This document shows positions 53,594-63,892 of a DNA stretch of 64,000 nt, piece by piece. Source of the DNA: Odontocerum albicorne (taxonomy: Eukaryota; Arthropoda; Insecta; Trichoptera; Odontoceridae); contig OX463838.1 of NCBI GenBank assembly GCA_949825065.1, positions 8,658,251 through 8,722,250 of the forward strand, given 5' to 3'. Position numbers and translations under genes: made by a program. Below the pieces are notes generated by a model. The model searched no databases, was not told where the DNA came from, and saw only the letters and a program-made list of their open reading frames with translations. Positions within the stretch are counted from its first letter, which is position 1, and every line of letters begins with the position of its first letter.

Positions 53594-53815
53594 GTGTTAA
53601 CTAAGGTGAATAAGATGAGTTAAATGAGGTGAATAAGATGTGTTAACTAAGGTTAATAAGAACACATTGTGTTAACTAAGGTAAATAAGAACACATTGTG
53701 TTAACTAAGGTAAATAAGAACACATTGTGTCAACTAAGGTAAATAAGAACACATTGTGTCAACTAAGGTAAATAAGAACACATTGTGTCAACTAAGGTAA
53801 ATAAGAACACATTGA
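53594..53815. repeat. Minisatellite, 29 bp x6 plus degenerate start
   Basis: Regular units start at 53641, 53670, 53699, 53728, 53757 and 53786, each TGTTAACTAAGGTAAATAAG followed by AACACATTG. The last three have TGTCAAC. The first 47 bases are degenerate versions (GGTGAATAAGATG), so expansion went from left to right. Confidence 0.93.
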
Positions 53816-53839
53816 GGTGATTTGAAAATATTGAATGAA

Positions 53840-53965
53840 TGAGTACAAAAGACTAAATTAAAATGGAAGCGTGAGTGGGTGTCGTAGTAGATGAAGATTG
53901 AAAAACGTATATTTGGATCAATGGAATGAAATCTTGAACATAGAAGTGTATGGAGTAAGAGACAT
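53840..53965 (+). pseudogene. LINE A fragment
   Basis: The sequence reads RLKNVYLDQWNEILN in one frame, after a damaged basic patch. It corresponds to GRPRK-VWLDQVNDIL in LINE A (compare 46470-46530). Confidence 0.5.
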
Positions 53966-54782
53966 ACATACTCGTAAGAACTGGTGAATGACAGTTTATC
54001 TGTTTATAACGAGAATATAAGAATATTTTATTTAGTAAGAAACATGCGATGATGGACAAAGAAAAAAATGTATAATAAATAGAGTTATCTTCAAAGCCTC
54101 GAAGGTTTGAGCTCATTCATGTTTATTCAGTTTGGGTTCCCATCGAGCTCTAATTTGGAATATGCAAAGGCAAAGGCTCCCACAGATTATTTCATCCGCC
54201 CAGACTCGCCGATTATATTATTCGATACGAACAAGTTCCTCCGTTCATATTATGTAAATTTATTTAAGTAAATTCGAAAATATACTCTACAAGGACGAAA
54301 CACTTGTCGACGTTAGCTATTTTTTATTATACGCGTATTCTACGAAGGAACAGTTTTCCTTTTAATCCTGGACAACCTCGAGTATCTGCATTAATTGAAT
54401 CATAATAATTTATCTAAATATTTCCGTTTACGAGCAAAACTCATTTACCTACTGGATTACATTGTTTATGGACATTTATTTGTTTTTGTTTATTCTTTTA
54501 CTTCTAGATAACGTCGACTCAGCAGCTCAGAAAAGTGCTCGCTTCTTATCCAGGCTTGTTTTCTAGTAGTTCCCGTACTGGTTACTTGGAGTTACTTTTA
54601 TCTAAATTTATTTTTTGCCCTGGCGCTTAGAAGCTGCGCAACATATTTTTGGGACGATCTTATGATTTCTGGTGTTACAAAATAGTGTATGAATTAAGGG
54701 GGTAAGGATTGAAAGCATGTGTCAAGGCGTAAATTGAGTTTATGAAAAAATCTTATGTTTGAAACACAATATGATAAATTGA
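53966..54782. other. Unassigned DNA
   Basis: I see no gene or repeat family. A TACTCGTA octamer lies at 53969. Confidence 0.4.
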
Positions 54783-54853
54783 TTTGTCAAGGCAATCGCA
54801 AAAGAAAAGTGTATTTATTTGTCAAGGCAATCGCAAAAGAAAAGTGTATTTAT
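54783..54853. repeat. Tandem duplication, 35 bp x2
   Basis: TTTGTCAAGGCAATCGCAAA followed by AGAAAAGTGTATTTA occurs at 54783 and again at 54818, with no difference visible. Confidence 0.9.
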
Positions 54854-54872
54854 TTATTTTATAAAGCTTATA

Positions 54873-55215
54873 TACAGAATGTCCCGTAACTCGACGTCAA
54901 GCCAGTATCGAGGAAAAGGCCAGCTTATGACGGTTCAGAGTTTAAGAAAAATTCTTGTAAAAGCCTTATACTTTTCGAGTTATGGGCATTTTTTTGAAAA
55001 TTGTGAAAGTAGCTACCCTGCGCCAAATGTTTATATGCTGCGACTACAAATTGCCATATTTTATGATTTTCATGGTTGTGTCGCAATCCTAGATAGCTAT
55101 TTCATACATCTTAAAAGTATAAGGCTTTTACAAGAATTTTTCTTAAATTCTGAACCGTCATAAGCTGGCCTTTTCCTCGATATCGACTTGACGTCGAGTT
55201 ACGGGACACCCTGTA
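54873..55215. mobile_element. MITE with about 100-bp inverted arms
   Basis: The left arm CAGAATGTCCCGTAACTCGA (from 54875) and the inverted right arm CAGGGTGTCCCGTAACTCGA (to 55213) match along about 100 bases with about five mismatches. TA flanks both ends. The central 130 bases are unique. A 114-codon frame crosses it without resemblance to a transposase. The termini and TA target suggest a Tc1/mariner-type non-autonomous element; the superfamily is an inference. Confidence 0.85.
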
Positions 55216-55850
55216 TATATACTGGTTAAACTTAATCACATACAACGCTTAAAGAATTATATACAGTAACAAGAAATAAAATTTAATGTATAAATAATAA
55301 TTGTTAAGCCGAAACAAGTAACTCTCATTGCTAAGAAAGTTCAAAATGCTTTAAAAACATTTCTGAAATGTTTAAAATGTTAACATCTGAGACCCTATTC
55401 AAAAGGAACAGCCCGTGACATGAAGGAAGAGCACTTGGCAAGTTAGTTATATTTATTGCCAGTCTAAATATATCAATATTTCTGTACCTCGAATAGTTGT
55501 CAGAAACGTAAAACCATACATTTTCCAACATAGTTGAATTAGATGCTGCTCCCGTCCTTATCTTAAAAATATAAAAAGATACCCTAACATCCCTCCTCAT
55601 GCAAAGAAAGTAAAAAAAATAATTACAATAATTTTCAAGGTGATTGCCACAGTTCTTCTACTCTCGTTCCTCCCTCTTGAAAAGTGTACATATTATCTAT
55701 CAGAGCAGTATATTTTTTTAATGTGCAGTGTGACTTGCGTTTTTAATGGAATGTTTACAAGTTTAATAAATAGTATGGCTATTTCAAAAACAAAAGAAAG
55801 CGCTGCATGAACAAAGCGAAGCTATTCTCAACCTGAAAATTTCCCTCTTT
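55216..55850. other. Unassigned AT-rich DNA
   Basis: An 89-codon minus-strand frame (55331-55600) has no known motif; nothing else is seen. Confidence 0.4.
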
Positions 55851-56110
55851 GAAATTGCAGCCGGTATCCTGGCTGCTATTCTAATTACTCGGCACGGGAG
55901 AAGAGTTGCAAAACATTATTACTTACCCTTTCTCCCCTCGCTGTACCCTACGGGCACCCTCCTTGCTGCTGCTGAGAGCCGAGTAGAGAGTGGTGTCCTC
56001 CGCACAACCCTCCGCCGGTGAGAAGGTAACTTAACCTCTCCTGCCCCCAGCATCCCGACAACGCTGATGTTTACTAGTTATTCTCTCCTCTACCTGTCAC
56101 ACCCATTCTG
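55851..56110. other. G+C-rich, pyrimidine-rich unique island
   Basis: Many C- and T-rich words (CCCTTTCTCCCCTCGCTGTA, CCTCTCCTGCCCCCAGCATC) occur in an otherwise AT-rich region, with no long open frame and no copy elsewhere in the window. The pyrimidine tract followed by CCCCCAG near 56050 looks like a splice acceptor, but I find no matching exon. It is a candidate conserved non-coding element. Confidence 0.35.
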
Positions 56111-56960
56111 TTTTTCAGTTTCGTATCCGTAATATTTTGTGACGTACGGTTATTGGATTCGTACGAGATTGTAACTGAACATGTGTATAATAAAGTAACA
56201 ATGCTTTTAGATATTTGCTCTTCCTCACTCGTCGAGACATGAAATCAGAAATCATAACTTGTAACGTACCGAGATTTCTATCTCACAAATAAAAATACCA
56301 AAGTTCATTTGTACGAGTATGTAACAAACGAACATTGTTGAAATTTAACTCAATTTTTATTGTTCTTGGGTTGTAGTAATTAATTAATGGTCGCAATTAA
56401 AAAATGCCTGATTTGTTAGACACTGATAGCTATACGATGAATTCAATATCGCGTATTCGAATCAATTTGCTTTTACATTCAGTTTGACAAAGTTATTGTT
56501 TGACGAAAAAGTGTCACCGTGGAAATATCAAAAAGTATTACTGTGTAAATATTAAAAATGATCTCAATTTTACTAATAATTTACCTGATATACTCATTCA
56601 CCACTATTATGTTAGATATTAAATTTTCAGAACTGTTATCATAAATAATAAACCAATATTATTTTAAAATAACTGAAAGCATATACGAGTACATGGTCTT
56701 GAATTTAACTTCGTAATATTTCCACTAAAATATGCATGGTAAATAATAAAAAGGGTCAGTCACAGTTTTTTCTATTACTTTTTATACAAATTTGGATTCA
56801 TCCTGCAAATGTTGAAAATCAAATCCAAATATTTTTCACCATTAAAAGACCTTAAGTATTTTCATTTCAACATAAAATCAAATCATTTCTAACTACTATA
56901 ATATGCATTAAGAAGTCAAAGAAGATGAATAATTGAAAATTGATGATATTAAGCACAAAG
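56111..56960. other. AT-rich DNA, nothing recognised
   Basis: TACGAGTA octamers lie at 56312 and 56684; nothing else is seen. Confidence 0.45.
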
Positions 56961-57295
56961 CAGTCTCCTCGATAGCATCAGCATGCCGTCGAATTTGAAC
57001 CATTGATGTTCTCAGCCCGCTGTCGTTTGCTAGGTGGCTGACGGGGTCCTGATCGGGGGTGACCGCAAGTTAATTAACAGCCGGCCCTAAGCCATTAGCT
57101 GCGTCACCATGTCCCATGTTAGGTGCCCAGTCCAGCCTTCATTAATAATCATTCATATTTCGTGAAGTTCCTTGGAGAACCTCGATACTCCGAACTCCCT
57201 CCCGCTTTCTCCTCCCCTCTGATGTAATTGCATTCTGATTCCCTGCGGAAGTGCCCGCAGATGTGGGGTAAACAGATCGCTGAGGGCAAAAAATT
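56961..57295. other. G+C-richer unique island with homeodomain-type words
   Basis: The patch includes GTGGCTGACGGGGTCCTGAT, TTAATTAACAGCCGGCCC, CCATTAGCTGC and TTCATTAATAATCATTCAT. TAAT-core words together with balanced composition are seen in developmental enhancers, but words like these are common. No open frame is convincing and there is no copy elsewhere in the window. Confidence 0.35.
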
Positions 57296-58817
57296 GGTAC
57301 AGATCGTTTTCATAATTTATTAGAAGGGGTGTTGAATGCCGTTAACCGTAAATCTTTTGGCACGTGTTTAGAGTTCTACAAACAAAACAGAGAAATATTT
57401 AGATCTGACGAATATTTTGGACTAAAAATGATAAATGGAGAATTAAGATGGTCATGTCAAAAGAAAGAGCTAAAAAGAAAACTCATTTGGATAGTTCAAG
57501 ACAATTTAACATGTTTGGTGCAATAAAAAAACTAGAAACCATCATATAAATCATATTTAAAAAAAGATGAATGCATTTTTTTTTATTAAGAAACATTCCT
57601 TTAATGAGATTTAAAAAATATGTCATTAAAGCAAAAACTGAATCCCCAAATAGGGTGAAGTTTAGTTGAAGATTTTTTTCTCCCTAGCCATCAATGGCAT
57701 AAGGGTTATGATAATGATGATGAAAAAAAAAATCATTTTTATTCCAGTCAATGTTTTTTTATAATTTCAACCCCCAACATATTTGGTATTCTTTATTGAT
57801 TAAATGCGAGTATGAACAAGCATTTTAACTCGCCCTTCTTTGATTATGCGTGTTAACAATTGAGGTATTAAAGAAATAAATGAAATTTATGATTAATGAA
57901 CGAAACCACTTCGTCACAGGTCTTGCTTAATAAAGTGTTTCTCTATACTCACAAAATGTAGGGTGGTTAGCATTATGTATTTGTAATACGGTATTCATAT
58001 ACTTCACCTTTCCATTTAAACAATGTAAATAAAAAAAATTATATTGTAAATAATAAAAAATTTAAGCGAATGAAATAAGAAACACATCAGATATTTAATA
58101 AATACAAATTTAATGAAAATGTTTGATAATTAAGTGAACTTTATACCTATGTTAACTTGAAGGATTTTTATTGCTTTTTGGGGTAAAAAATTAAATCCTC
58201 TTATCTTAATTAATCTTCACGTCCACCCAAAGTTTGCGGCCATTTTTAGCTATCATGGCAACGTGCCCGAATGAACTTCACAATTGATTTTGAAAGATAA
58301 TGGATCTCTCCATTATTTATTGATCTACCTCAAAACATGAACCTAATTATTATTTAAATCATCATAAAGTGAAATAAAGTTATAAAACTTGTATTTTTAT
58401 TTCGTGAACGTGGTATTATTTCGTATTTCGATAGCGAGAGCTTACTGTGATTGTGTATCTAAAACATATTCTGTTCGCTCAATGAGCGTTATCAACTCAA
58501 CATTGCTCACTGGCTGGGAACACTCAAATTTTGGTCAATATCCATTTAAAAAATGTATACGTATTCAATTATCTTCGAAGTTGAAAATACCTTGGATTTC
58601 GGCATCACAGTAATTGTTGGCAAAATTATAATGGAACATTTATATTTATTCGGTGTTCGGGCACCATTTTGTGACCAAAAATTATGCGGATTTAAGAATG
58701 CATCTTTACCATCAGAAAGGTTATTCCATATTATAGTACTCGTATATTCCTGTAGTTAATAAATTACTCGAATTCACTGCCAGTAATAAGACATTTAAAA
58801 AAATAACTGATAAAGAT
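57296..58817. other. AT-rich DNA, nothing recognised
   Basis: Frames of 65 to 74 codons occur (57329-57526, 58389-58613) without motifs. A TACTCGTA octamer lies at 58737. Confidence 0.45.
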
Positions 58818-59076
58818 TTAATATGGTCGAGTGTTCATTTGAATACAACATAAGTTAATATGGTCAAGTGTTCATTTGAATACAACATAAGTTAATATGG
58901 TCAAGTGTTCATTTGAATACAGCATAAGTTAATATGGTCAAGTGTTCATTTGAATACAACATAAGTTAATATGGCCAAGTGTTCATTTGAATACAACGTA
59001 AGTTAATATGGTCAAGTGTTCATTTGAATGCAACATAAGTTAATATGGTCAAGTGTTCATTTGAATACAACATAAG
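58818..59076. repeat. Minisatellite, 37 bp x7
   Basis: Units start at 58818, 58855, 58892, 58929, 58966, 59003 and 59040, each TTAATATGGTCAAGTGTTCA followed by TTTGAATACAACATAAG, with single changes. The sequence is unrelated to the 37-bp array at 50.6 kb. Confidence 0.95.
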
Positions 59077-59263
59077 TTAAGAAATATGTCAAACTTGAAA
59101 ATTACGATAAATATATAACATATTTTACAGGACGTATTCAATATGTTCATTTTAAAATAAAATTGAGGAAAATGTTCAATGAAGATTCACACATTTGGAA
59201 GTATTTTTACAGACGACTATATAAATTTGCATCTGTATTTTACCAAGCTTGACAATTATTCTT

Positions 59264-59640
59264 CTTTTTGAGATTCATTTCCATTTGACTATTAAATAGT
59301 TATTCAAAAACAAGATTTGGTTACCACACGCGTGTTTGTCATCCATTAAAACTCATTCGGTAGTGAGTGCGATGATATGAAAAATATTCAAATACACCCT
59401 CCATGTTGCACTTTTTGGCAGACTGGCGCGAATATATTTAGTTGGCCGGGCACATTTTTGAGATTCATTTCCATTTGACTATTAAATAATTATTCAAAAA
59501 CAACATTTGGTCACACACGTGTCTGTCGTCCATTAAAACTCATTCGGTAGTGAGTGCGATGATATGAAAAATATTCAAATACACCCTCCATGTTGCACTT
59601 TTTGGCAGACTGACGCAAATATATTTAGTTTTCCGGACAC
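59264..59640. repeat. Tandem duplication, about 188 bp x2
   Basis: Both units contain TTTTGAGATTCATTTCCATT, CATTCGGTAGTGAGTGCGAT and ATGTTGCACTTTTTGGCAGA. They differ by a few substitutions and a short deletion (TGGTTACCACACGCG against TGGTCACACACG). Confidence 0.9.
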
Positions 59641-59887
59641 ATTTCCGTGTTCATTAAAAAAGGTTTTATTTCCTCGTTCATTTTTATGAGATTCTTTATT
59701 TTAACTGTTCCTTTATTTAACGATGTTTCCAAAACCCTAGTTTAAAGGATATGTGTTTCTTTTAAAATATCGTTTATAAATGGAAATATGAACGAAAATA
59801 TCACCTAGTGTTTTTTCGAGTCTGGTCTCATAGTTCACAATTTTATTTATACCTAATTAGATGATTTTGATTAATTTGTTGTATAGT
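59641..59887. other. AT-rich DNA
   Basis: I see nothing recognisable. Confidence 0.4.
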
Positions 59888-60100
59888 ATTACACTTTCGT
59901 TGTATACATTTCAACCTGGCGGGATTATTGACTAATATTGGCAATCTCTTTCAACTAACCAAAAATATGTTAAAGAAGAATCAAATAAAAAACAGACTGG
60001 AATCCTTTTTTGAAAAAATCTAGGTTCCAACGGGATTTTGAACTCGCAACCTCCGTCGGGAAACAGGCGTCTTTCCAACTAGGCCACAGAGTGTCATCAA
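59888..60100 (-). repeat. SINE family S2, near-complete copy
   Basis: ACACTTTCGTTGTATACATT, TTCAACCTGGCGGGATTATT, AAAAACAGACTGGAATCCTT, CAACCTCCGTCGGGAAACAG and CCAACTAGGCCACAGAGTG match S2 in minus orientation. Confidence 0.85.
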
Positions 60101-60937
60101 TATTTAAAGAACACATGATGAGGATTTTTTTTAATTCTCACTTAAAATTTTCTCTTTTTTGACATTTTTGAATTCCTTATTGTTACAAAACACCCATCCG
60201 ATGTTCCTGAAACTCTTCAAAAGCTCTAACCTCGATGACGTTGCTCCATACCTGGTAATCTTGTGGTTTTCCATTTGATCGGTCCCCTTCCTTATTTTAT
60301 TTCAAATACACCGGCAGTATATTTATTTAATATACAATCTTTTTTTTATTTATCTTTGTTACACAATAAACGATTTTCAGATTTATTGACTTTTTTAAAT
60401 CTGCTCTGACCAACCGAGCAGCTGTTTAACAAATAAATGACAATGAAATATGAAGATTTTTTTTCGAATTAAAACGTGTATACGGAAATCAGTACACACT
60501 TTATAATATTCCCAACTTCTTATCATTTATCATACGCTGCACCTATGTTGCTAGACTGTATTTCGGCTTATCAATTGTCTAAGGACGTCACGATTGATAA
60601 ACTTGACAAATAAAAACACTTGATAAACCAACAACCCCTTGAAGTCCGCACAGTAGATATTACTTAATTTGAATTGGCAAAATTATCGTACCGAATTCAC
60701 TTTTTATGAATACTTGATTTTCAAACATTATGATTGTCCTATGTCGAGAAGATTAAATGTGCGTCGATGACTCGAAAATTAAGATTTTGCTACTTGTAAT
60801 TACAACAGGTGTCAAACCGATTGCTGGAAACATTTCAGGATCCAAGATGTGGTGACAGAAACCTGGACACTCAGAAGCAACATGGATATTAAGCATGTTT
60901 TGATCATGTATGCAGGCAGATAGTGACAGAATCGTCA
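60101..60937. other. Unassigned DNA
   Basis: No gene is recognised. Around 60840-60890 a frame reads VVTETWTLRS, faintly like the ETWTL motif of LINEs, but the context does not support it. Confidence 0.35.
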
Positions 60938-61002
60938 GAATTTTACATCAGACTAAACCAAATGGAAGACTCTTCCATTTGGTTTAGTCTGATGTTAAAT
61001 TC
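60938..61002. repeat. Near-perfect 65-bp palindrome
   Basis: The left arm (60938-60969) and right arm (60971-61002) are inverted copies with 31 of 32 bases matching and a single base between. The inner part reads ACTAAACCAAATGGAAGA and its inverse. There is no loop, so it could form a cruciform or a fully paired RNA hairpin. It is embedded in a 71-codon frame (60923-61138) that has no other support. Confidence 0.95.
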
Positions 61003-61524
61003 CTTGGATAGATGCACACAACGCTACATGAAAAATGTGCTGGCTGATCTAAAGAAACTGCGGAAATACGAAGCGGTACACAAAATACCTAATATCGTCC
61101 GAGGTGGAAGCTCTGCAGGTGTTGTACTTCAATTTTAAGCAACCGACCCACCATTATTGAAAATATCTTCTTAAATTATACGAGTTTCAACTTTCAAAAT
61201 TACACCCAATGACAACATTTCAAAAAAGGGATATTTTGTGATAGATCGATTCTCTGGACAGTCCACGCAACACTTGCTGCAGTACCCAAGGAGCCGCCCG
61301 GTGGCCTGCATCGAAGAGGATTTTCTTCGTGGAATGCCCAGTGCTGTCCAGGTGGCAGAATTCGGGTCGTAAATATTTCAGTACATTTGACACGATAAGA
61401 AGAACTTTTGAAATGTTGAAAGTTACCTTATTTACCAATAATAAAATAGCAGCAGTAAATTTCGGTTAAATTGTATAAATATTTTCAAACTTTTATCGAT
61501 AGTTTTGTTGTGACTCATGTAGTA
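61003..61524. other. Unassigned DNA; G+C-richer at 61240-61345
   Basis: The patch with GCAACACTTGCTGCAGTACC and AAGGAGCCGCCCGGTGGCCT is not repeated in the window. A 72-codon minus-strand frame covers it. I do not recognise the product. Confidence 0.35.
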
Positions 61525-62058
61525 CATGGGTTGGCAACCTTTTGTTGTAAGAGGGCCAAATATTTTACGTGGGGATTAGTGCGGACCGCACTTGGGCCAT
61601 ATGTAATTACAGTATACCTACAATATTTGTGTACAAATATTTTAGTTTTAAAAATAAAACGCTAATTATATATTTTTACGACATTTGTTGTAGTTAATAA
61701 AATCAATGAGATTTTTTTGGCTGCATTTGACTTGCAAGTTTTTTTTATATTAGCTTGCATATTTGAAGTAGAGACGCGTAGTAACGCGTTACGTCTAAAT
61801 GTGAATTTGATAACCGAGAACAGTGTTTGTTTTTTCGGTAATTCAGAATTGAAAAAGTTTGCTAACAAATATATGTACTACCAAACATAGTAATTATTTG
61901 CTGAGCAAACCTTTTTAACTCCTTGTAGTTTTCAAAAGGCAAACTCTTATAGAAATCCACCAAGTTAGTTTTTTTTCCTTAAAAGCCATTTTAAGTGTGT
62001 ATCGTCCGTCACGTGCGTTGCGGCGAGAATCTTGCGGGCCAGTGGTTGCCGACCGCTG
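61525..62058. mobile_element. hAT-like non-autonomous element
   Basis: The left end CATGGGTTGGCAACCTTTTG and the right end GTTGCCGACCGCTG (inverse CAGCGGTCGGCAAC) are short inverted repeats. Just inside, AGGGCCAAATATTTTACG and GCGGGCCAGTGG are also partly complementary. The flanking 8-mers ATGTAGTA and GTGTTGTA match at 6 of 8 positions, consistent with an 8-bp hAT target duplication that has decayed. The 534-bp interior has no transposase. Confidence 0.65.
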
Positions 62059-62736
62059 GTGTTGTATATCAAATATGCTTTTGAAAACAAACCGTTTGAA
62101 ATAGGCCTATTTAATTTATACTGCGTGGATTTTATATTTTCTATTCACACTTGAAGATTGCTGTATAAAGTATAAAAAAATAACTATGTCTTGAGCAGTT
62201 GTATTCTCAACTCGTTGTATCACACGTTTGAAATTACGAGTACATACTATATATAATGTGAATAAATGAAAAAATAAAATTATTGCTGAAAGGACCATTA
62301 ATATTAGGAAATTGTAGGAATTATATCATATAAGTATAGAACTTCTATTGAAGAAGGAGGAATAAAAGCGATGTCATTGAATAATAGACTTGTCTCCAGG
62401 GAATGATAGGAGATGCTCGATAAAATAATCGATGATCATTTTCCCTACTCCTCGGCGTGCGATTCATCTCATCTCGGGAGATATTACGAGTACCCACTAC
62501 CTGGTGACTGCTTTCAGTGAGCATTACATCGCAATTTTCTAATCGAAATAAATCTTTTCGCGCGATTTGTTTACTTTATCATTATTATCTACATGTTTCT
62601 TTTTCTACACACTATTTCCCCTTTTTGTGAATTATCACGTTGCTAGGAAATGTCATATTAAAACTTTGATTTTAAATAATATTGATTATTCAAACTACAA
62701 ATTACGCCTCACGGATTTTCGCAACTTTTAACGACC
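62059..62736. other. Unassigned DNA
   Basis: I see no gene or repeat family; TACGAGTA octamers lie at 62235 and 62485. Confidence 0.4.
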
Positions 62737-62740
62737 ATGT

Positions 62741-63481
62741 CGATTAAGGGAACCTATCCACGATGCAACATTTATATAACGATTAAGGAAACCTATCCAC
62801 GATGCAACATTTATAGTACGATTAAGGAAACCTATCCACGATACAACATTTATAGTACGATTAAGGGAACCTATCCACGATGCAACATTTATAGTACGAT
62901 TAAGGAAACCTATCCACGATGCAACATTTATAGTACGATTAAGGGAACCTATCCACGATGCAACATTTATAGTACGATTAAGGGAACCTATCCACGATGC
63001 AACATTTATAGTACGATTAAGGGAACCTATCCACGATGCAACATTTATAGTACGATTAAGGGAACCTATCCACGATGCAATATTTATAGTACGATTAAGG
63101 AAACCTATCCACGATGCAACATTTATAGTACGATTAAGGGAACCTATCCACGATGCAACATTTATAGTACGATTAAAGGAACCTATCCACGATGCAACAT
63201 TTATAGTACGATTATGGGAACCTATCCACGATGCAACATTTATAGTACGATTAAGGGAACCTATCCACGATGCAACATTTATAGTACGATTAAGGGAACC
63301 TATCCACGATGCAATATTTATAGTACGATTAAGGAAACCTATCCACGATGCAACATTTATAGTACGATTAAGGGAACCTATCCACGATGCAACATTTATA
63401 GTACGATTAAGGGAACCTATCCACGATGCAACATTTATAGTACGATTAAGGGAACCTATCCACGATGCAACATTTATAGTA
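62741..63481 (+). repeat. Minisatellite, 39 bp x19, with a 251-codon frame
   Basis: Nineteen units of exactly 39 bp read ACGATTAAGGGAACCTATCC, then ACGATGCAACATTTATAGT. Unit variants are GGGAACC or GGAAACC, and AACATT or AATATT. The AATATT variant is found at 63077 and 63311, that is six units (234 bp) apart, so blocks of units were copied. Because 39 is 13 codons, the frame 62737-63492 stays open (repeat TYPRCNIYSTIKG, K-G or K-E alternating), and a second plus frame is open as well. There is no promoter, signal peptide or known family; I consider the open frame a by-product of the repeat. Confidence 0.96.
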
Positions 63482-63556
63482 CTATTTCGTGAGACCTGTC
63501 ACCCTAAGAACATCTCAAGAATTTGTATTAGGCATCTAAGCGCGATTACCCAAAAT

Positions 63557-63892
63557 ATGCTCCATGCCGAACTTCTCACGGTGTGTAACTATAGAAGCCT
63601 TGAAACAAGAAGGCAAGAATCCATCGCGATATTCCTAATAAAGGTTTTCCAAGGTTCCTTTAACTGTCCCGCGATTCTAGAAGCACTAAGTTTATATGTA
63701 CCCAATAAATATATCCGTGCAAGGAATCACCCTCTGTTCTACATACCAACTTACAGGACGAATATCATGGCTAAACACTCAGTCACGCGTGGTATAGAGA
63801 TATTGAACCAACTGAATGACACGGTTGATATATTCTCGGTACCGTCTAGCAGTATAAGAAGAATCCTGGCTGATATTATTCCTAACGAATAA
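63557..63892 (+). pseudogene. LINE ORF2 C-terminus, intact to its stop (LINE H)
   Basis: The frame reads SLETRRQESIAIFLIKVFQG, SFNCPAILEALSLYVPNKYI, HPLFYIPTYRTNIMAKHSVT and ends RRILADIIPNE followed by TAA. 'LE.RR', then 'L..L..F.VP', then 'LF..P..RTN....S...R' is the classic C-terminus of LINE ORF2 proteins of the Jockey/I type. The first part of the protein is absent: the homologous sequence begins near 63540, shortly after the 39-bp array. The fragment has no stop or frameshift in about 110 codons, so the insertion is fairly young. Confidence 0.8.

Noticed and set aside
60840..60890. LINE remnant with ETWTL motif
   Set aside because: Only one five-residue match and no neighbouring LINE motifs in any frame.
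62737..63492. Gene for a 251-residue repeat protein
   Set aside because: The frame is open only because 39 is divisible by three and the unit lacks stops in that frame; a second frame is open too, and no gene signals flank it.
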